A stretch of 64,000 bases of DNA from Gallaecimonas xiamenensis 3-C-1 (lineage in GTDB: Bacteria > Pseudomonadota > Gammaproteobacteria > Enterobacterales > Gallaecimonadaceae). Numbering within the stretch: the first letter of the stretch is position 1; each line of letters opens with the position of its first letter. The position numbers and the translations under genes are program-made. The DNA lies in contig NZ_AMRI01000022.1 in assembly GCF_000299915.1 (NCBI RefSeq), positions 1 to 64,000 of the forward strand. The letters are read 5' to 3'. Shown one piece after another: positions 8,530 to 16,317 of the stretch. The notes beneath the pieces were generated by a model. That model saw only the letters and a list, made by a program, of their open reading frames with translations, searched no databases and had not been told where the DNA came from.

Positions 8530-9517
8530 ACGCCGTCGCTGGCCCTGGCTGTTGGCGGCCCTGCTGCTGGCCTGGATAAGCCTGGCCACAGGACCGGCCG
8601 GATCCGACCCTTGGCTGCCCTGGCAATACGTCGGCAGCCTTATCGAAGGCACCCAGAGTCCGGCGTTGCTGGCCCTTGAACAGATCCGCCTGCCCAGGTT
8701 GCTGCTGGCCGCCCTGGTCGGTGCCGCCCTGGCCGCCAGTGGCGCCGTTTTGCAGGGGCTATGTCGCAACCCCTTGGCCGATCCCGGCCTACTGGGGCTG
8801 TCGTCCGGGGCTGCCCTGGCCGCCTTGGCCACTATCGCCTTCCAACTGGACTGGGGCCTGCCCCCCCTGTGGCGCCTACCCTTGGCTGCCTTCGTCGGCG
8901 CCCTGGTCACCGGCTATATGGTGATCCGTTTTGCCTACCGCCAGGCAAGGTTGTCCATTACCCACCTGATCCTGGCCGGAGTCGGTATCAACGCCTTGGC
9001 CGGGGCCATGATGGGCCTGCTCAGCCATGTGGCCGATGAGTCCAGCCTCAAACTGATGACCTATTGGACCTTGGGCAGTGTGGCTGGCGCCAACTGGGCC
9101 CAATTGGCCATTGCCGCCCCGCTGATGGTGTTGGCCCTGGCCCTGCTTTGGCCCTGGCGCCTGGCGTTGACACTCTGGCTGCTGGGTGAACGGGACGCTC
9201 AAAGCCTGGGGGTTGAGGTCGGAAAGATGCAACAAAGGCTGTTGCTGCTGGTCTCGTTACTGGTGGCTATCGCCACCGCCTTTACCGGCGTGATCGGCTT
9301 CGTCGGCCTGGTGGTGCCTCATCTTTGCCGGCTGCTACTGGGGGGTGACTTTCGACAACTGTTGCCGGCCAGCCTGGTAGGAGGTGCCCTGCTGATGATG
9401 CTGTCAGACTGGTTGGCCCGCACCAGCGTGGCCCCCCAGGAGCTGCCGGTGGGCATAGTCACGGCCCTGATGGGGACCCCTTTGTTCTTGGCCCTGCTAA
9501 GGAGGCAGCATGCTTGA
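8516..9517 (+). CDS. hmuU: Heme ABC transporter permease (HmuU, FecCD family)
   Basis: 333-residue inner-membrane permease of the FecCD/BtuC family with about 9-10 hydrophobic helices. Family stretches include RLPRLLLAALVGAALAASGA near residue 60, LCRNPLADPGLLGLSSGAAL, and the C-terminal GFVGLVVPHLCRLLLGGD that contacts the ATPase. It overlaps the end of hmuT by 14 bases and the start of hmuV by 8, which implies translational coupling. With HmuT before it and HmuV after it, it forms the heme import complex. Heme rather than siderophore or cobalamin is inferred from HmuT and the HugZ-like gene that follows. Confidence 0.9.
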   Translation: MLFLKRRRWPWLLAALLLAWISLATGPAGSDPWLPWQYVGSLIEGTQSPALLALEQIRLPRLLLAALVGAALAASGAVLQGLCRNPLADPGLLGLSSGAALAALATIAFQLDWGLPPLWRLPLAAFVGALVTGYMVIRFAYRQARLSITHLILAGVGINALAGAMMGLLSHVADESSLKLMTYWTLGSVAGANWAQLAIAAPLMVLALALLWPWRLALTLWLLGERDAQSLGVEVGKMQQRLLLLVSLLVAIATAFTGVIGFVGLVVPHLCRLLLGGDFRQLLPASLVGGALLMMLSDWLARTSVAPQELPVGIVTALMGTPLFLALLRRQHA

Positions 9518-10277
9518 GGTCAACAACCTAGGCTACCGTTTGAAAAACGGCGCCAGCCTGCTCGAAGGCATCCACTTCCAGGCGGGCCCCGGTGAGTTGA
9601 TCGCACTGCTGGGGGAGAACGGCGCCGGCAAGTCCACCCTGCTGCAGCAACTGGCCGACGGCCAGCAGCAGGCCGTGCGCTTTGACGGTAAACCTCTGGC
9701 CTCCTGGTCCCTAGCCGAACTGGCCAGGCGGCGCGCCTTCCTTGGGCAGCATCCGGCCAACCCCGCCGCCATGACCGGGGCCGAACTGGTTGCCCTGGGC
9801 AGAGCCCCATTCCATGAAACGGCTGCGGCCACCCAAGCCGCCTGCAATTTGAGCCTTGAAGCCTGCCAGGCACTGGACCTGGCCAATCGCCCTTTAACCG
9901 CCCTGTCCGGTGGCCAGCGGGCCAGGCTGCACCTGGCCAGGGTGTTGTGCCAGCTGCAAGCTGTGACCAGGCCCTTGCTGCTGCTGGACGAACCCACCGC
10001 CGCCTTGGACCTGGCCGCCCAACATCAGCTGCTGGCCCAGGTCAGCGCCCTGGTGGCCAGGGGCGCATTGGTGATCTGGGTGGTGCACGACCTTAACCTG
10101 GCGTGCCAATACGCCAGCCGGCTATTACTGCTCAAGGGGGGCCTCCTGCTGGCCGACCTGGCCCCCAACGAACTCAGCCCTTCCCTGGCCAGTCGCCTTT
10201 ATAATCATCCCATGCACTGCCACCGTCTGGGCACGCCCCCATACGCCTTCTGGCAGGCTCAACTTGGAGTTCCTTAA
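9510..10277 (+). CDS. hmuV: Heme ABC transporter ATP-binding protein (HmuV)
   Basis: 255-residue ATPase with all motifs of an active ABC domain: Walker A GENGAGKST near residues 36-44, Q-loop (FLGQHPA), signature LSGGQRARLHLARVL, Walker B LLLLDEPTAALDL, and the H-loop VVHDLN. It powers heme import through HmuU from the cytoplasmic side. The start overlaps hmuU by 8 bases with AAGGAGG just upstream. The stop is followed after one base by the HugZ-like start codon. Confidence 0.92.
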   Translation: MLEVNNLGYRLKNGASLLEGIHFQAGPGELIALLGENGAGKSTLLQQLADGQQQAVRFDGKPLASWSLAELARRRAFLGQHPANPAAMTGAELVALGRAPFHETAAATQAACNLSLEACQALDLANRPLTALSGGQRARLHLARVLCQLQAVTRPLLLLDEPTAALDLAAQHQLLAQVSALVARGALVIWVVHDLNLACQYASRLLLLKGGLLLADLAPNELSPSLASRLYNHPMHCHRLGTPPYAFWQAQLGVP

Positions 10278-10278
10278 C

Positions 10279-11004
10279 ATGCGTAACAGCGCTGTACATC
10301 AAGCCCGGCAGCTTCTGCTCAAGATCCAATCCGGAGTGCTGGCCACCCATTCCAAGGCCCTGCCTGGCTATCCCTTTGGCTCTGTCACCCCCTTCTGCCT
10401 GGACATTGACGGCAGCCTGCTGCTCTTTATTTCGGACATCGCCCAACACAGCCGCAATCTGGCCATGGACCCCAAATGTTCAGTCACCGTCTTCGAGCAG
10501 AGCTTGGAGACCGACCAGAATACCCAGGGCCGGGTGACGGTACTGGGAGATGCCAGCAAATTGGCCGAAGGTGAAGACCAAGCCGCCTTTGCTCGCTACG
10601 CCAGCCAATTCCCAGAAGCCTTAGGCTATCGCCAGGCCCACGACTTTGCGGTGTGGCGCTTGGTGCCCAAACGCATCCGCTTTATCGGCGGCTTTGGCAA
10701 GATTTTCTGGTTGGAAGTGGCCGAATGGCAGGCTGCCACCGGCGCCTGGGACCAGGAAGGAGAAGCGGGGATGATCCGGCACATGCACCAGGACCACCAG
10801 GATGCCATCAGCAATATGGGCCGCTACTTCTTTGGCAAGGAAGGAGGCGGCGAGCTGCTGGCCATACACCCTGAAGGCTGCCTGCTGCGCCTCAGCGGCG
10901 AAGAACGGGCCAGGCTGTTGGCCTTTGACCCGCCAGCCATGGACCCCATGGCGGTACGAAAAGCGTTGGTGGCCTTGGCCCATAAAAGCAGGGCCGCCGC
11001 CTAA
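10279..11004 (+). CDS. HugZ-like heme utilisation protein (split-barrel FMN/heme family)
   Basis: 241-residue cytoplasmic protein. Its N-terminal part is a pyridoxamine-phosphate-oxidase-like split barrel (SGVLATHSKALPGYPFGSV; LLLFISDIAQHSRNL). Its C-terminal part is DUF2470-like, with MIRHMHQDHQDAISNM matching the heme-contacting HMxxDH region of HugZ. HugZ proteins bind and degrade heme to release iron. The ATG at 10279 is preferred over an in-frame TTG at 10264 because GGAG sits 9 bases before it. It is the last gene of the heme operon, so imported heme would be processed by its product. Confidence 0.82.
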   Translation: MRNSAVHQARQLLLKIQSGVLATHSKALPGYPFGSVTPFCLDIDGSLLLFISDIAQHSRNLAMDPKCSVTVFEQSLETDQNTQGRVTVLGDASKLAEGEDQAAFARYASQFPEALGYRQAHDFAVWRLVPKRIRFIGGFGKIFWLEVAEWQAATGAWDQEGEAGMIRHMHQDHQDAISNMGRYFFGKEGGGELLAIHPEGCLLRLSGEERARLLAFDPPAMDPMAVRKALVALAHKSRAAA

Positions 11005-11008
11005 GCAT

Positions 11009-11040
11009 AAAAAAAGCCGGCATAAGCCGGCTTTTTCTTT
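11009..11040. terminator. Terminator between hugZ-like gene and efp
   Basis: AAAAAAAGCCGGC, loop ATAA, GCCGGCTTTTTC: strong stem with A and T tracts between convergent genes, usable on both strands. Confidence 0.9.
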
Positions 11041-11048
11041 TCGGTCAA

Positions 11049-11615
11049 TTACTTGACGCGGGAAACGTATTCGCCGGAGCGGGTATCGACCTTGACCACT
11101 TCGCCGATCTGTACGAACAGCGGAACCTTGACCACGGCGCCGGTGGTCAGGGTAGCGGGCTTGCCACCGGTACCGGCGGTGTCACCTTTGAGGCCCGGAT
11201 CGGTCTCGGTGATTGCCAGCTCAACGAAGTTGGGCGGGGTCACGGCGATGGGGGCACCGTTCCACAGGGTCAGGGTGCAGACGTTCTGCTCCACCAGCCA
11301 CTTGGCGTTGTCGCCTACGGCTTTGGCGTCAGCGGCCAGCTGCTCGAAGGTCTCGTTGTTCATGAAGTGGTAGAACTCGCCGTCGTTGTAGAGGTAGGCC
11401 AGTTCCATGTCCATGACGTCGGCGCCTTCAACGGTCTCGCCGGACTTGAAGGTTTTTTCCAGAGTCTTGCCGGAAATCAACTTCTTGATGCGCACGCGGT
11501 TAAAGGCCTGGCCTTTACCGGGTTTGACCAGCTCGTTCTCGATGATGTTGCAGGGCTCACCGTCCTGCATGATTTTGAGACCGGCCTTGAATTCGTTGGT
11601 ACTATAGGACGCCAT
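11049..11615 (-). CDS. efp: Elongation factor P
   Basis: Translation factor that relieves ribosome stalling at polyproline stretches. The 188-residue length and three-domain layout are standard, from [15 protein letters not shown] to a C-terminal end at YVSRVK. The tip loop PGKGQAF carries Lys34, the residue that EpmA/EpmB beta-lysylate. The start at 11615 is chosen by the family N-terminus; the frame is open 22 codons further but those do not fit. It is divergent from epmB with 35 bases between the start codons, a common arrangement. epmA is not in this window. Confidence 0.97.
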   Translation of the reverse strand: MASYSTNEFKAGLKIMQDGEPCNIIENELVKPGKGQAFNRVRIKKLISGKTLEKTFKSGETVEGADVMDMELAYLYNDGEFYHFMNNETFEQLAADAKAVGDNAKWLVEQNVCTLTLWNGAPIAVTPPNFVELAITETDPGLKGDTAGTGGKPATLTTGAVVKVPLFVQIGEVVKVDTRSGEYVSRVK

Positions 11616-11650
11616 TTTTGCCTCTTGTACAATCTGTTGTCGCGAACATA

Positions 11651-12670
11651 ATGCCGCAAATAATAACCGCAAAAGCCCCAATGTGGGAGCTTTGCTGGCG
11701 TGATGAGCTCAAAGCCGCCATTTCCGACCCTTTGACCCTGGCAAGGATGCTGGATCTGGACGCCGAGCCATTGGCGCCGGGCTTTGCTGCGCGCCGCCTT
11801 TTTGCCCTGCGCGTACCCCGGCCATTCGTGGCCCTGATGGAAAAAGGCAACGGTAACGATCCGCTGCTGCGCCAGGTGCTGACCGACGCTGCCGAATTTG
11901 TCGAAAGCCCCGGGTTTTCCACCGATCCCCTGGACGAGCAGGACGCGGCCGTGCCCGGTTTGCTGCATAAATACCGGAGCCGGGTGCTCTTTATCCTCAA
12001 AGGTGGCTGCGCCGTCAACTGCCGTTATTGCTTTCGCCGCCATTTCCCCTATGCCGACAACCCCGGCAGCAAGGCCAGCTGGCAGGCGGCCCTGGACTAC
12101 ATTGCCAATCGCCCCGAAATCGAAGAGGTGATCCTCTCCGGCGGCGATCCGCTGATGGCCAAGGACGAGGAACTGGCCTGGCTGATTGAGCGGCTCAACG
12201 GTATCAAGCATCTGAAACTGCTGCGTATCCACAGCCGGCTGCCGGTGGTGATCCCCAGCCGTATCGACCAGTCCTTCCTCGACACCCTGGCCCAAAGCGC
12301 CCTGCCGGTGACTCTGGTGCTGCACATCAACCACCCGGCAGAAGTGGGGCAGGATCTGGCTAAGGCCACCGCCGCCCTGCGCGCCGCCAATGTCACCCTG
12401 CTTAACCAAAGCGTGCTGCTGGCCGGCATCAACGACGACGCCGAGGTGCTGGTTGCCCTGTCACACCGGCTCTTTGCCGCCGGTATCCTGCCCTATTACC
12501 TGCATGTGCTGGACAAGGTGCAAGGGGCCGCCCACTTCCTGGTGGACGATGAGCGCGCCCGCGTTATCATGCGCCAGCTCAACGCCCGCCTGTCCGGCTA
12601 CCTGGTGCCACGCCTGGCCCGGGAAGAAGCCGGCAAGCCCGGCAAGACCCTGATGGATTTGAACCTATGA
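11651..12670 (+). CDS. epmB: EF-P (R)-beta-lysine 2,3-aminomutase EpmB
   Basis: Radical-SAM, PLP-dependent enzyme that converts (S)-alpha-lysine to (R)-beta-lysine for EF-P modification. 339 residues. The radical-SAM cluster motif is Cys120-x3-Cys124-x2-Cys127 ([13 protein letters not shown]), and ILSGGDPL follows. The family N-terminal region ([25 protein letters not shown]) is intact. The ATG at 11651 is used because it gives the standard N-terminus. The gene lies back to back with efp, its substrate protein gene, and its stop overlaps the start of the small downstream gene by 4 bases. Confidence 0.95.
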   Translation: MPQIITAKAPMWELCWRDELKAAISDPLTLARMLDLDAEPLAPGFAARRLFALRVPRPFVALMEKGNGNDPLLRQVLTDAAEFVESPGFSTDPLDEQDAAVPGLLHKYRSRVLFILKGGCAVNCRYCFRRHFPYADNPGSKASWQAALDYIANRPEIEEVILSGGDPLMAKDEELAWLIERLNGIKHLKLLRIHSRLPVVIPSRIDQSFLDTLAQSALPVTLVLHINHPAEVGQDLAKATAALRAANVTLLNQSVLLAGINDDAEVLVALSHRLFAAGILPYYLHVLDKVQGAAHFLVDDERARVIMRQLNARLSGYLVPRLAREEAGKPGKTLMDLNL

Positions 12671-12981
12671 ACGACACCCAACGCCAAACCGTGCTGGCGC
12701 ACCTGCGCGACAGCCTCAAAGCCGCCTACCAGCAAGCCCTGGACGCCGACACCCGCCTCGACGCCCTGGCCAGCGAAAACCTGGCCCAGTTCGAGTCGGT
12801 ACTGAAAACCGGCAGTGGCTTTACTGTCGAGGCGGTGCGATTCAAGCCCTATGTGGAAGAGCTGGGCCAGGACTTGGTAGCCCTGGAGGCAAGCGAAGCC
12901 TTCGCCGCCGACCTCGAGCCGTTGGCCCGCAAGCTGGCGCTGCTGCTGCAAACCCTGGCCCGCTTCAAGGCCACTGCATAA
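12667..12981 (+). CDS. Small uncharacterised helical protein coupled to epmB
   Basis: 104-residue soluble protein with no signal peptide, no Cys and mainly helix-forming sequence (HLRDSLKAAYQQALDADTRL; LEPLARKLALLLQTLARFK). I do not recognise a family. The ATGA overlap with the epmB stop implies translational coupling, so a role linked to EpmB or EF-P modification, or simply a shared operon, is possible. A terminator follows directly. Confidence 0.7.
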   Translation: MNDTQRQTVLAHLRDSLKAAYQQALDADTRLDALASENLAQFESVLKTGSGFTVEAVRFKPYVEELGQDLVALEASEAFAADLEPLARKLALLLQTLARFKATA

Positions 12982-13006
12982 AAAAGGGCCCAAGGGCCCT
13001 TTTTTA
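12982..13006. terminator. Terminator between the epmB operon and the VOC gene
   Basis: AAAAGGGCC, loop CAA, GGGCCCTTTTTTA: GC stem with T tract on the plus strand and A tract on the other side, between convergent genes. Its right end overlaps the stop of the minus-strand VOC gene. Confidence 0.85.
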
Positions 13007-13465
13007 TTTGAACATGGCGGCCATACGGTCAGACAGCTCCTGTAAGCCCACATCCTCCACATGGGTACCCAGGGTCCATTGATGGCCGTAGGGGTCTTTC
13101 AAGGTACCGGCGCGGTCACCGTAAAACTGGTTTTGCACAGGCATCAGTTGGCTGGCACCGGCTTCTAGGGCCCGGGCAAAAGCGCTATCCACATTAGGTA
13201 CATAGAACATCAGCGACAGGGGCGTGCCCCCCAGGGTGGCGGGACTGATACTGTTCCAGTCGGGGTTCTCTTCACTCAGCATCAGGTGGCTGTCGCCAAA
13301 CTTGAGTTCGGCATGGGCGACCTGCTGGGTGCCGGGAATGTCCAGGCGCATCACCAGCTCGGCGCCGAAGGCGCGCTGGTAAAAATCGATGGCACCGGCG
13401 GCGTCGCTGACGACCAGGTAGGGGGTCAGGCTGTGGTAGCCCTCGGGTATGGCGTTGACGGACAT
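13004..13465 (-). CDS. VOC-fold protein, PhnB/glyoxalase-like
   Basis: 153-residue protein of the vicinal-oxygen-chelate superfamily, PhnB-like group. It opens with SLTPYLVVSDAAGAIDFYQRAF, a typical first betaalphabetabetabeta module, and contains HAELKFGDSHLMLSEE and DPYGHQWTLGTHVEDV. Members include metalloenzymes and binding proteins of unknown substrate; no specific activity can be assigned here. It stands alone between the epmB terminator and the aldo/keto reductase, with 65 bases to the latter. Confidence 0.85.
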   Translation of the reverse strand: MSVNAIPEGYHSLTPYLVVSDAAGAIDFYQRAFGAELVMRLDIPGTQQVAHAELKFGDSHLMLSEENPDWNSISPATLGGTPLSLMFYVPNVDSAFARALEAGASQLMPVQNQFYGDRAGTLKDPYGHQWTLGTHVEDVGLQELSDRMAAMFK

Positions 13466-13530
13466 GGGCTGCTCCTTGCGGTGATTGGCCCATGGAGTAT
13501 AGAAGGGCAGGCGTTACCTGCCCTTGCCAC

Positions 13531-14520
13531 TTATTGCGGCAACAGCTCCATCACTTCGCTGCTGTACCGGCTGCCGGCGACAGCGCCTGTCGGAAACACC
13601 GCCTCAATTTCAGCCAGCTCCCCGGGGCTCAGGTTAACCGACAGAGCCCCCAGGTTGTCTTGCAGGTAACGGCGGCGCTTGGTGCCAAAAAGAGGCACCA
13701 GGTGCTCGCCCTTGGCCAACAACCAGGCCAGGGCCAACTGGCTGGGGCTGACCCCTTTATGATCGGCCAGGGCCTTAACCGCATCCACCAACGCCAGGTT
13801 CTTCTGGAAGTTCTCCCCCATAAAGCGGGGATTGGAGCGGCGAAAATCACCGGGTTCAAAATCCTCTACCGAGCGAATGGCGCCGCTCAGAAAACCGCGC
13901 CCCAGGGGGCTGTAGGCCACAAAACCCACCCCTAATTCGCTGCAGCAATCCAGCACCTGGCGCTCGGGGTCGCGGGTCCATAGAGAGTACTCGCTTTGCA
14001 CGGCGCTGATGGGGTGTTCCTTGTGTGCCCGTTGCAAGGTGGCGGCGTCCACTTCGCTCAGCCCCAGGTAACGGACCTTGCCCTCCTTGACCAGTTCGGC
14101 CATGGCCCCCACGGTTTCCTCCACCGGTACCGCCGGATCCATTCGGTGCTGGTAGTAAAGGTCGATGTGGTCGGTACCCAGTCGCTTGAGGCTGCCTTCG
14201 ACAGAACTGCGCACATAGTCAGGGCGGCCGTTTACCCCCCGCTTGCCGGGATCGGTCGGGTCCCGCACTATGCCGAACTTGCTGGCCAGGAAAACCTGCT
14301 GACGCCGCCCTTTAAGGGCCTGGCCCACCAGGGTTTCGTTGCTGTAAGGACCGTAAATGTCGGCGGTATCCCAAAAGTTGAGCCCCTGTTCCAGAGCCAG
14401 ATCCAAGGTGGCTAAAGACTCGCGGTCATCGCCATTACCATAGAACTCGCTCATACCCATGCAGCCCAAGGCCAGGGCCGATACCAAAGGCCCATTGGCC
14501 CCCAATTGACGTTGTTTCAT
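13531..14520 (-). CDS. Aldo/keto reductase (AKR13-like)
   Basis: 329-residue NADPH-dependent reductase with a full TIM-barrel pattern. It starts [23 protein letters not shown]. The catalytic Asp/Tyr occur in [14 protein letters not shown], Lys in VFLASKFGI and His in [10 protein letters not shown]. The nucleotide-binding end includes [17 protein letters not shown]. It fits the group that reduces aldehydes and ketones, often induced by electrophiles. It diverges from a LysR regulator whose start is 97 bases away, the usual sign that the regulator controls it. The ATG is preceded by GGAGG on the coding strand. Confidence 0.92.
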   Translation of the reverse strand: MKQRQLGANGPLVSALALGCMGMSEFYGNGDDRESLATLDLALEQGLNFWDTADIYGPYSNETLVGQALKGRRQQVFLASKFGIVRDPTDPGKRGVNGRPDYVRSSVEGSLKRLGTDHIDLYYQHRMDPAVPVEETVGAMAELVKEGKVRYLGLSEVDAATLQRAHKEHPISAVQSEYSLWTRDPERQVLDCCSELGVGFVAYSPLGRGFLSGAIRSVEDFEPGDFRRSNPRFMGENFQKNLALVDAVKALADHKGVSPSQLALAWLLAKGEHLVPLFGTKRRRYLQDNLGALSVNLSPGELAEIEAVFPTGAVAGSRYSSEVMELLPQ

Positions 14521-14617
14521 TGCAACCTCCTTGCGTCAGGTGCCTAGCATGGCCCTGTTGACGATTGGGATAAACACCGGCATAAGGGTTTTACTGTTTG
14601 TAAATCACGAACAATCT

Positions 14618-15529
14618 ATGGACCGCTTTCGAACCCTTGGCATCTTCCTTCGGGTCTGTGAGGCCCGCAGCTTCACCCAGGCTGCCAGCAGCCTCAACCT
14701 GCCCCGCTCCACCGTCACCCAGGCGGTGCAGCGCCTGGAAGCCCAACTAAAGACCCAACTGCTGGTGCGCACCACCCGCCAGGTTAGCCTGACCCCGGAA
14801 GGGGAAACCTTTGTCGACAAGGCTCGGCAATTGCTGGCGGATTGGGACGAGCTGGAAGGCTTGTTCCTGCCGAACAAGGCCCCAAGCGGCGTACTGCGCA
14901 TCAACCTGCCCACCCGCCTGGCGCGGCTGGTGGTGATCCCGCATCTGGCCGACTTTCACCAACGCTACCCCAAGATCGCCCTGCAACTGACCATAGCCGA
15001 CCAGCCCATAGACCCGGTAAAAGAAGGGGTGGACGCGGTGCTGCGGGCCGGCCCCTTAAAAGACAGTAACCTGCGGGCCCGCAACCTGGGCCAGATGCCC
15101 CAGGCCACCCTGGCCAGCCCAGGTTATCTGGCCCGCTTCGGCACTCCGTTGGACCTCGACCAACTGGCCGGGCACCGCATGGTGGCCTATGCCCTGCCTT
15201 CAAGTGGCCGTATCGAGCCTCTGGATTTCACCCTGGCCGGCCAATGCCAGACCCGCATGCTGCCTTTTGACTTGAGCACCAACGGCGCCGACGCCTATGT
15301 GGCCGCCGGCCTGGCCGGGTTCGGCCTTATCCAGGGGCCGCGCTATGACCTTGAAGAGCAGGTGGCCAAGGGGCTACTGGTGGAGGTGCTGCCAAAGACC
15401 CCGCCACCGCCCATGGCCCTGGCCCTGCTCTACCCTGCCAACCGCCACCCCAGTCAGCGCCTGCGCTGTTTCAGTGACTGGCTGGCCCGCTTGGTGGCAG
15501 AACTCGGCATAACCGAAAGCGGGGTGTGA
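14618..15529 (+). CDS. LysR-family transcriptional regulator (probable control of the aldo/keto reductase)
   Basis: 303-residue LysR regulator. The N-terminal winged helix-turn-helix (residues 1-60: MDRFRTLGIFLRVCEARSFT, SLNLPRSTVTQAVQRLE) is followed by an effector domain with the usual GVLRINLPTRLA start near 90. An in-frame upstream extension to 14531 is rejected because the family N-terminus begins at the ATG at 14618. It is transcribed away from the reductase gene across a 97-base promoter region, so it probably activates or represses it. The effector is unknown. Confidence 0.9.
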   Translation: MDRFRTLGIFLRVCEARSFTQAASSLNLPRSTVTQAVQRLEAQLKTQLLVRTTRQVSLTPEGETFVDKARQLLADWDELEGLFLPNKAPSGVLRINLPTRLARLVVIPHLADFHQRYPKIALQLTIADQPIDPVKEGVDAVLRAGPLKDSNLRARNLGQMPQATLASPGYLARFGTPLDLDQLAGHRMVAYALPSSGRIEPLDFTLAGQCQTRMLPFDLSTNGADAYVAAGLAGFGLIQGPRYDLEEQVAKGLLVEVLPKTPPPPMALALLYPANRHPSQRLRCFSDWLARLVAELGITESGV

Positions 15530-15625
15530 CAGAGGGCCCACCCTTAACAGGCGGCGAAAAATAATCGCGCAACACCCTGCTTTTAAGGCGATAATGTCGC
15601 CGTCCCCTCTTTAAGGATCCCCCCC

Positions 15626-15973
15626 ATGACCCAATGGCAAAAAAGTTACGACACCTTCCTTGAGACCATCCAGCAGACCGGCGAACTGTGGAGCCTGAGC
15701 TGTGAAGAAGGCTGGGTTGTTTGTGATTCGGCCGAGTTCGAAGACGCCGAGGTCATGCCGTTTTGGTCCAACAAGGCGGACGCCCAGCGCCACTGTGTCG
15801 ACCAGTGGGCCGACTACCAAGCCGAGCGCATCAGCCTGTCCGACTTCGTGGGCCTGTGGCTGCCCAACCTGGCCGAGGACGACATCCTGGTCGGTCCCGA
15901 CTGGAACGAAGAACTCGAGGGCCTGGAACTGGAACCCGGCGACATCGCCGAATCCCTGATGGGGGAACAATGA
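15626..15973 (+). CDS. DUF2750 family protein
   Basis: 115-residue acidic cytoplasmic protein of the DUF2750 family, which has no assigned function. Family features are the Trp-rich beginning (LWSLSCEEGWVV), FWSNKADAQRHCVDQWADY and an FVGLWLPNLAEDDILVGPDW core. A ribosome site AAGGATCCCCCC precedes the ATG. Its stop overlaps the next start codon (ATGA), so it is translated with the small YjfB-like gene. Confidence 0.85.
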   Translation: MTQWQKSYDTFLETIQQTGELWSLSCEEGWVVCDSAEFEDAEVMPFWSNKADAQRHCVDQWADYQAERISLSDFVGLWLPNLAEDDILVGPDWNEELEGLELEPGDIAESLMGEQ

Positions 15974-16158
15974 ACGTCAACAGCGTACAAGTCAGCGGCG
16001 AATACGAGGCACTAGCGGCCCGTTTCGGCAACGAGCAAATTCGCCGTGAAGGGGCCATGGCCCTGGACCTGATTGAAAGCGCCGCCCAGGTTCAAACGAT
16101 GCAGGCACCACCGGCCCCCAGTGGCGCCATGGGTGCGCACATCGACCTTGAGGTCTAA
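15970..16158 (+). CDS. Small YjfB-like (putative motility) protein
   Basis: 62-residue protein with an N-terminal segment MNVNSVQVSGEYEALAARFG, a helix ending LDLIESAAQVQ, and a tail of Ala, Pro and Gly ending HIDLEV. The length and layout resemble the small putative motility protein family YjfB, whose role is not established. The ATG overlaps the DUF2750 stop by 4 bases. A longer frame starting upstream in the same register overlaps DUF2750 and is rejected. Confidence 0.6.
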   Translation: MNVNSVQVSGEYEALAARFGNEQIRREGAMALDLIESAAQVQTMQAPPAPSGAMGAHIDLEV

Positions 16159-16186
16159 AAAAAGCCCCGCCTAAGCGGGGTTTTTT
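16159..16186 (+). terminator. Terminator after the DUF2750/YjfB-like pair
   Basis: AAAAAGCCCCGC, loop CTAA, GCGGGGTTTTTT: GC stem followed by six T, directly after the stop codon. Confidence 0.9.
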
Positions 16187-16248
16187 AATGGCTGCACCTG
16201 GCGCCACAGACAAGGCGCCTGACTTTATTAGCAAGAAACAAATGCAAT

Positions 16249-16263
16249 TGATATTGATTATCA
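16249..16263. promoter_or_regulatory. Fur box upstream of the heme-type receptor
   Basis: TGATATTGATTATCA matches the Fur consensus TGATAATnATTATCA at 13 of 14 defined positions. It lies 55 bases before the receptor start in an AT-rich promoter region, so iron repression is expected. Confidence 0.82.
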
Positions 16264-16317
16264 TTTGTAAAATGGTAGTCTCCCTTGGCACTTTGCTGAA
16301 CAAGGGAATCACACGCC

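Noticed and set aside
15763-15969. Extension of the YjfB-like protein upstream through DUF2750
   Set aside because: The extra N-terminal sequence is an out-of-frame reading of the DUF2750 gene, while the ATG at 15970 gives a family-like protein with an ATGA overlap.
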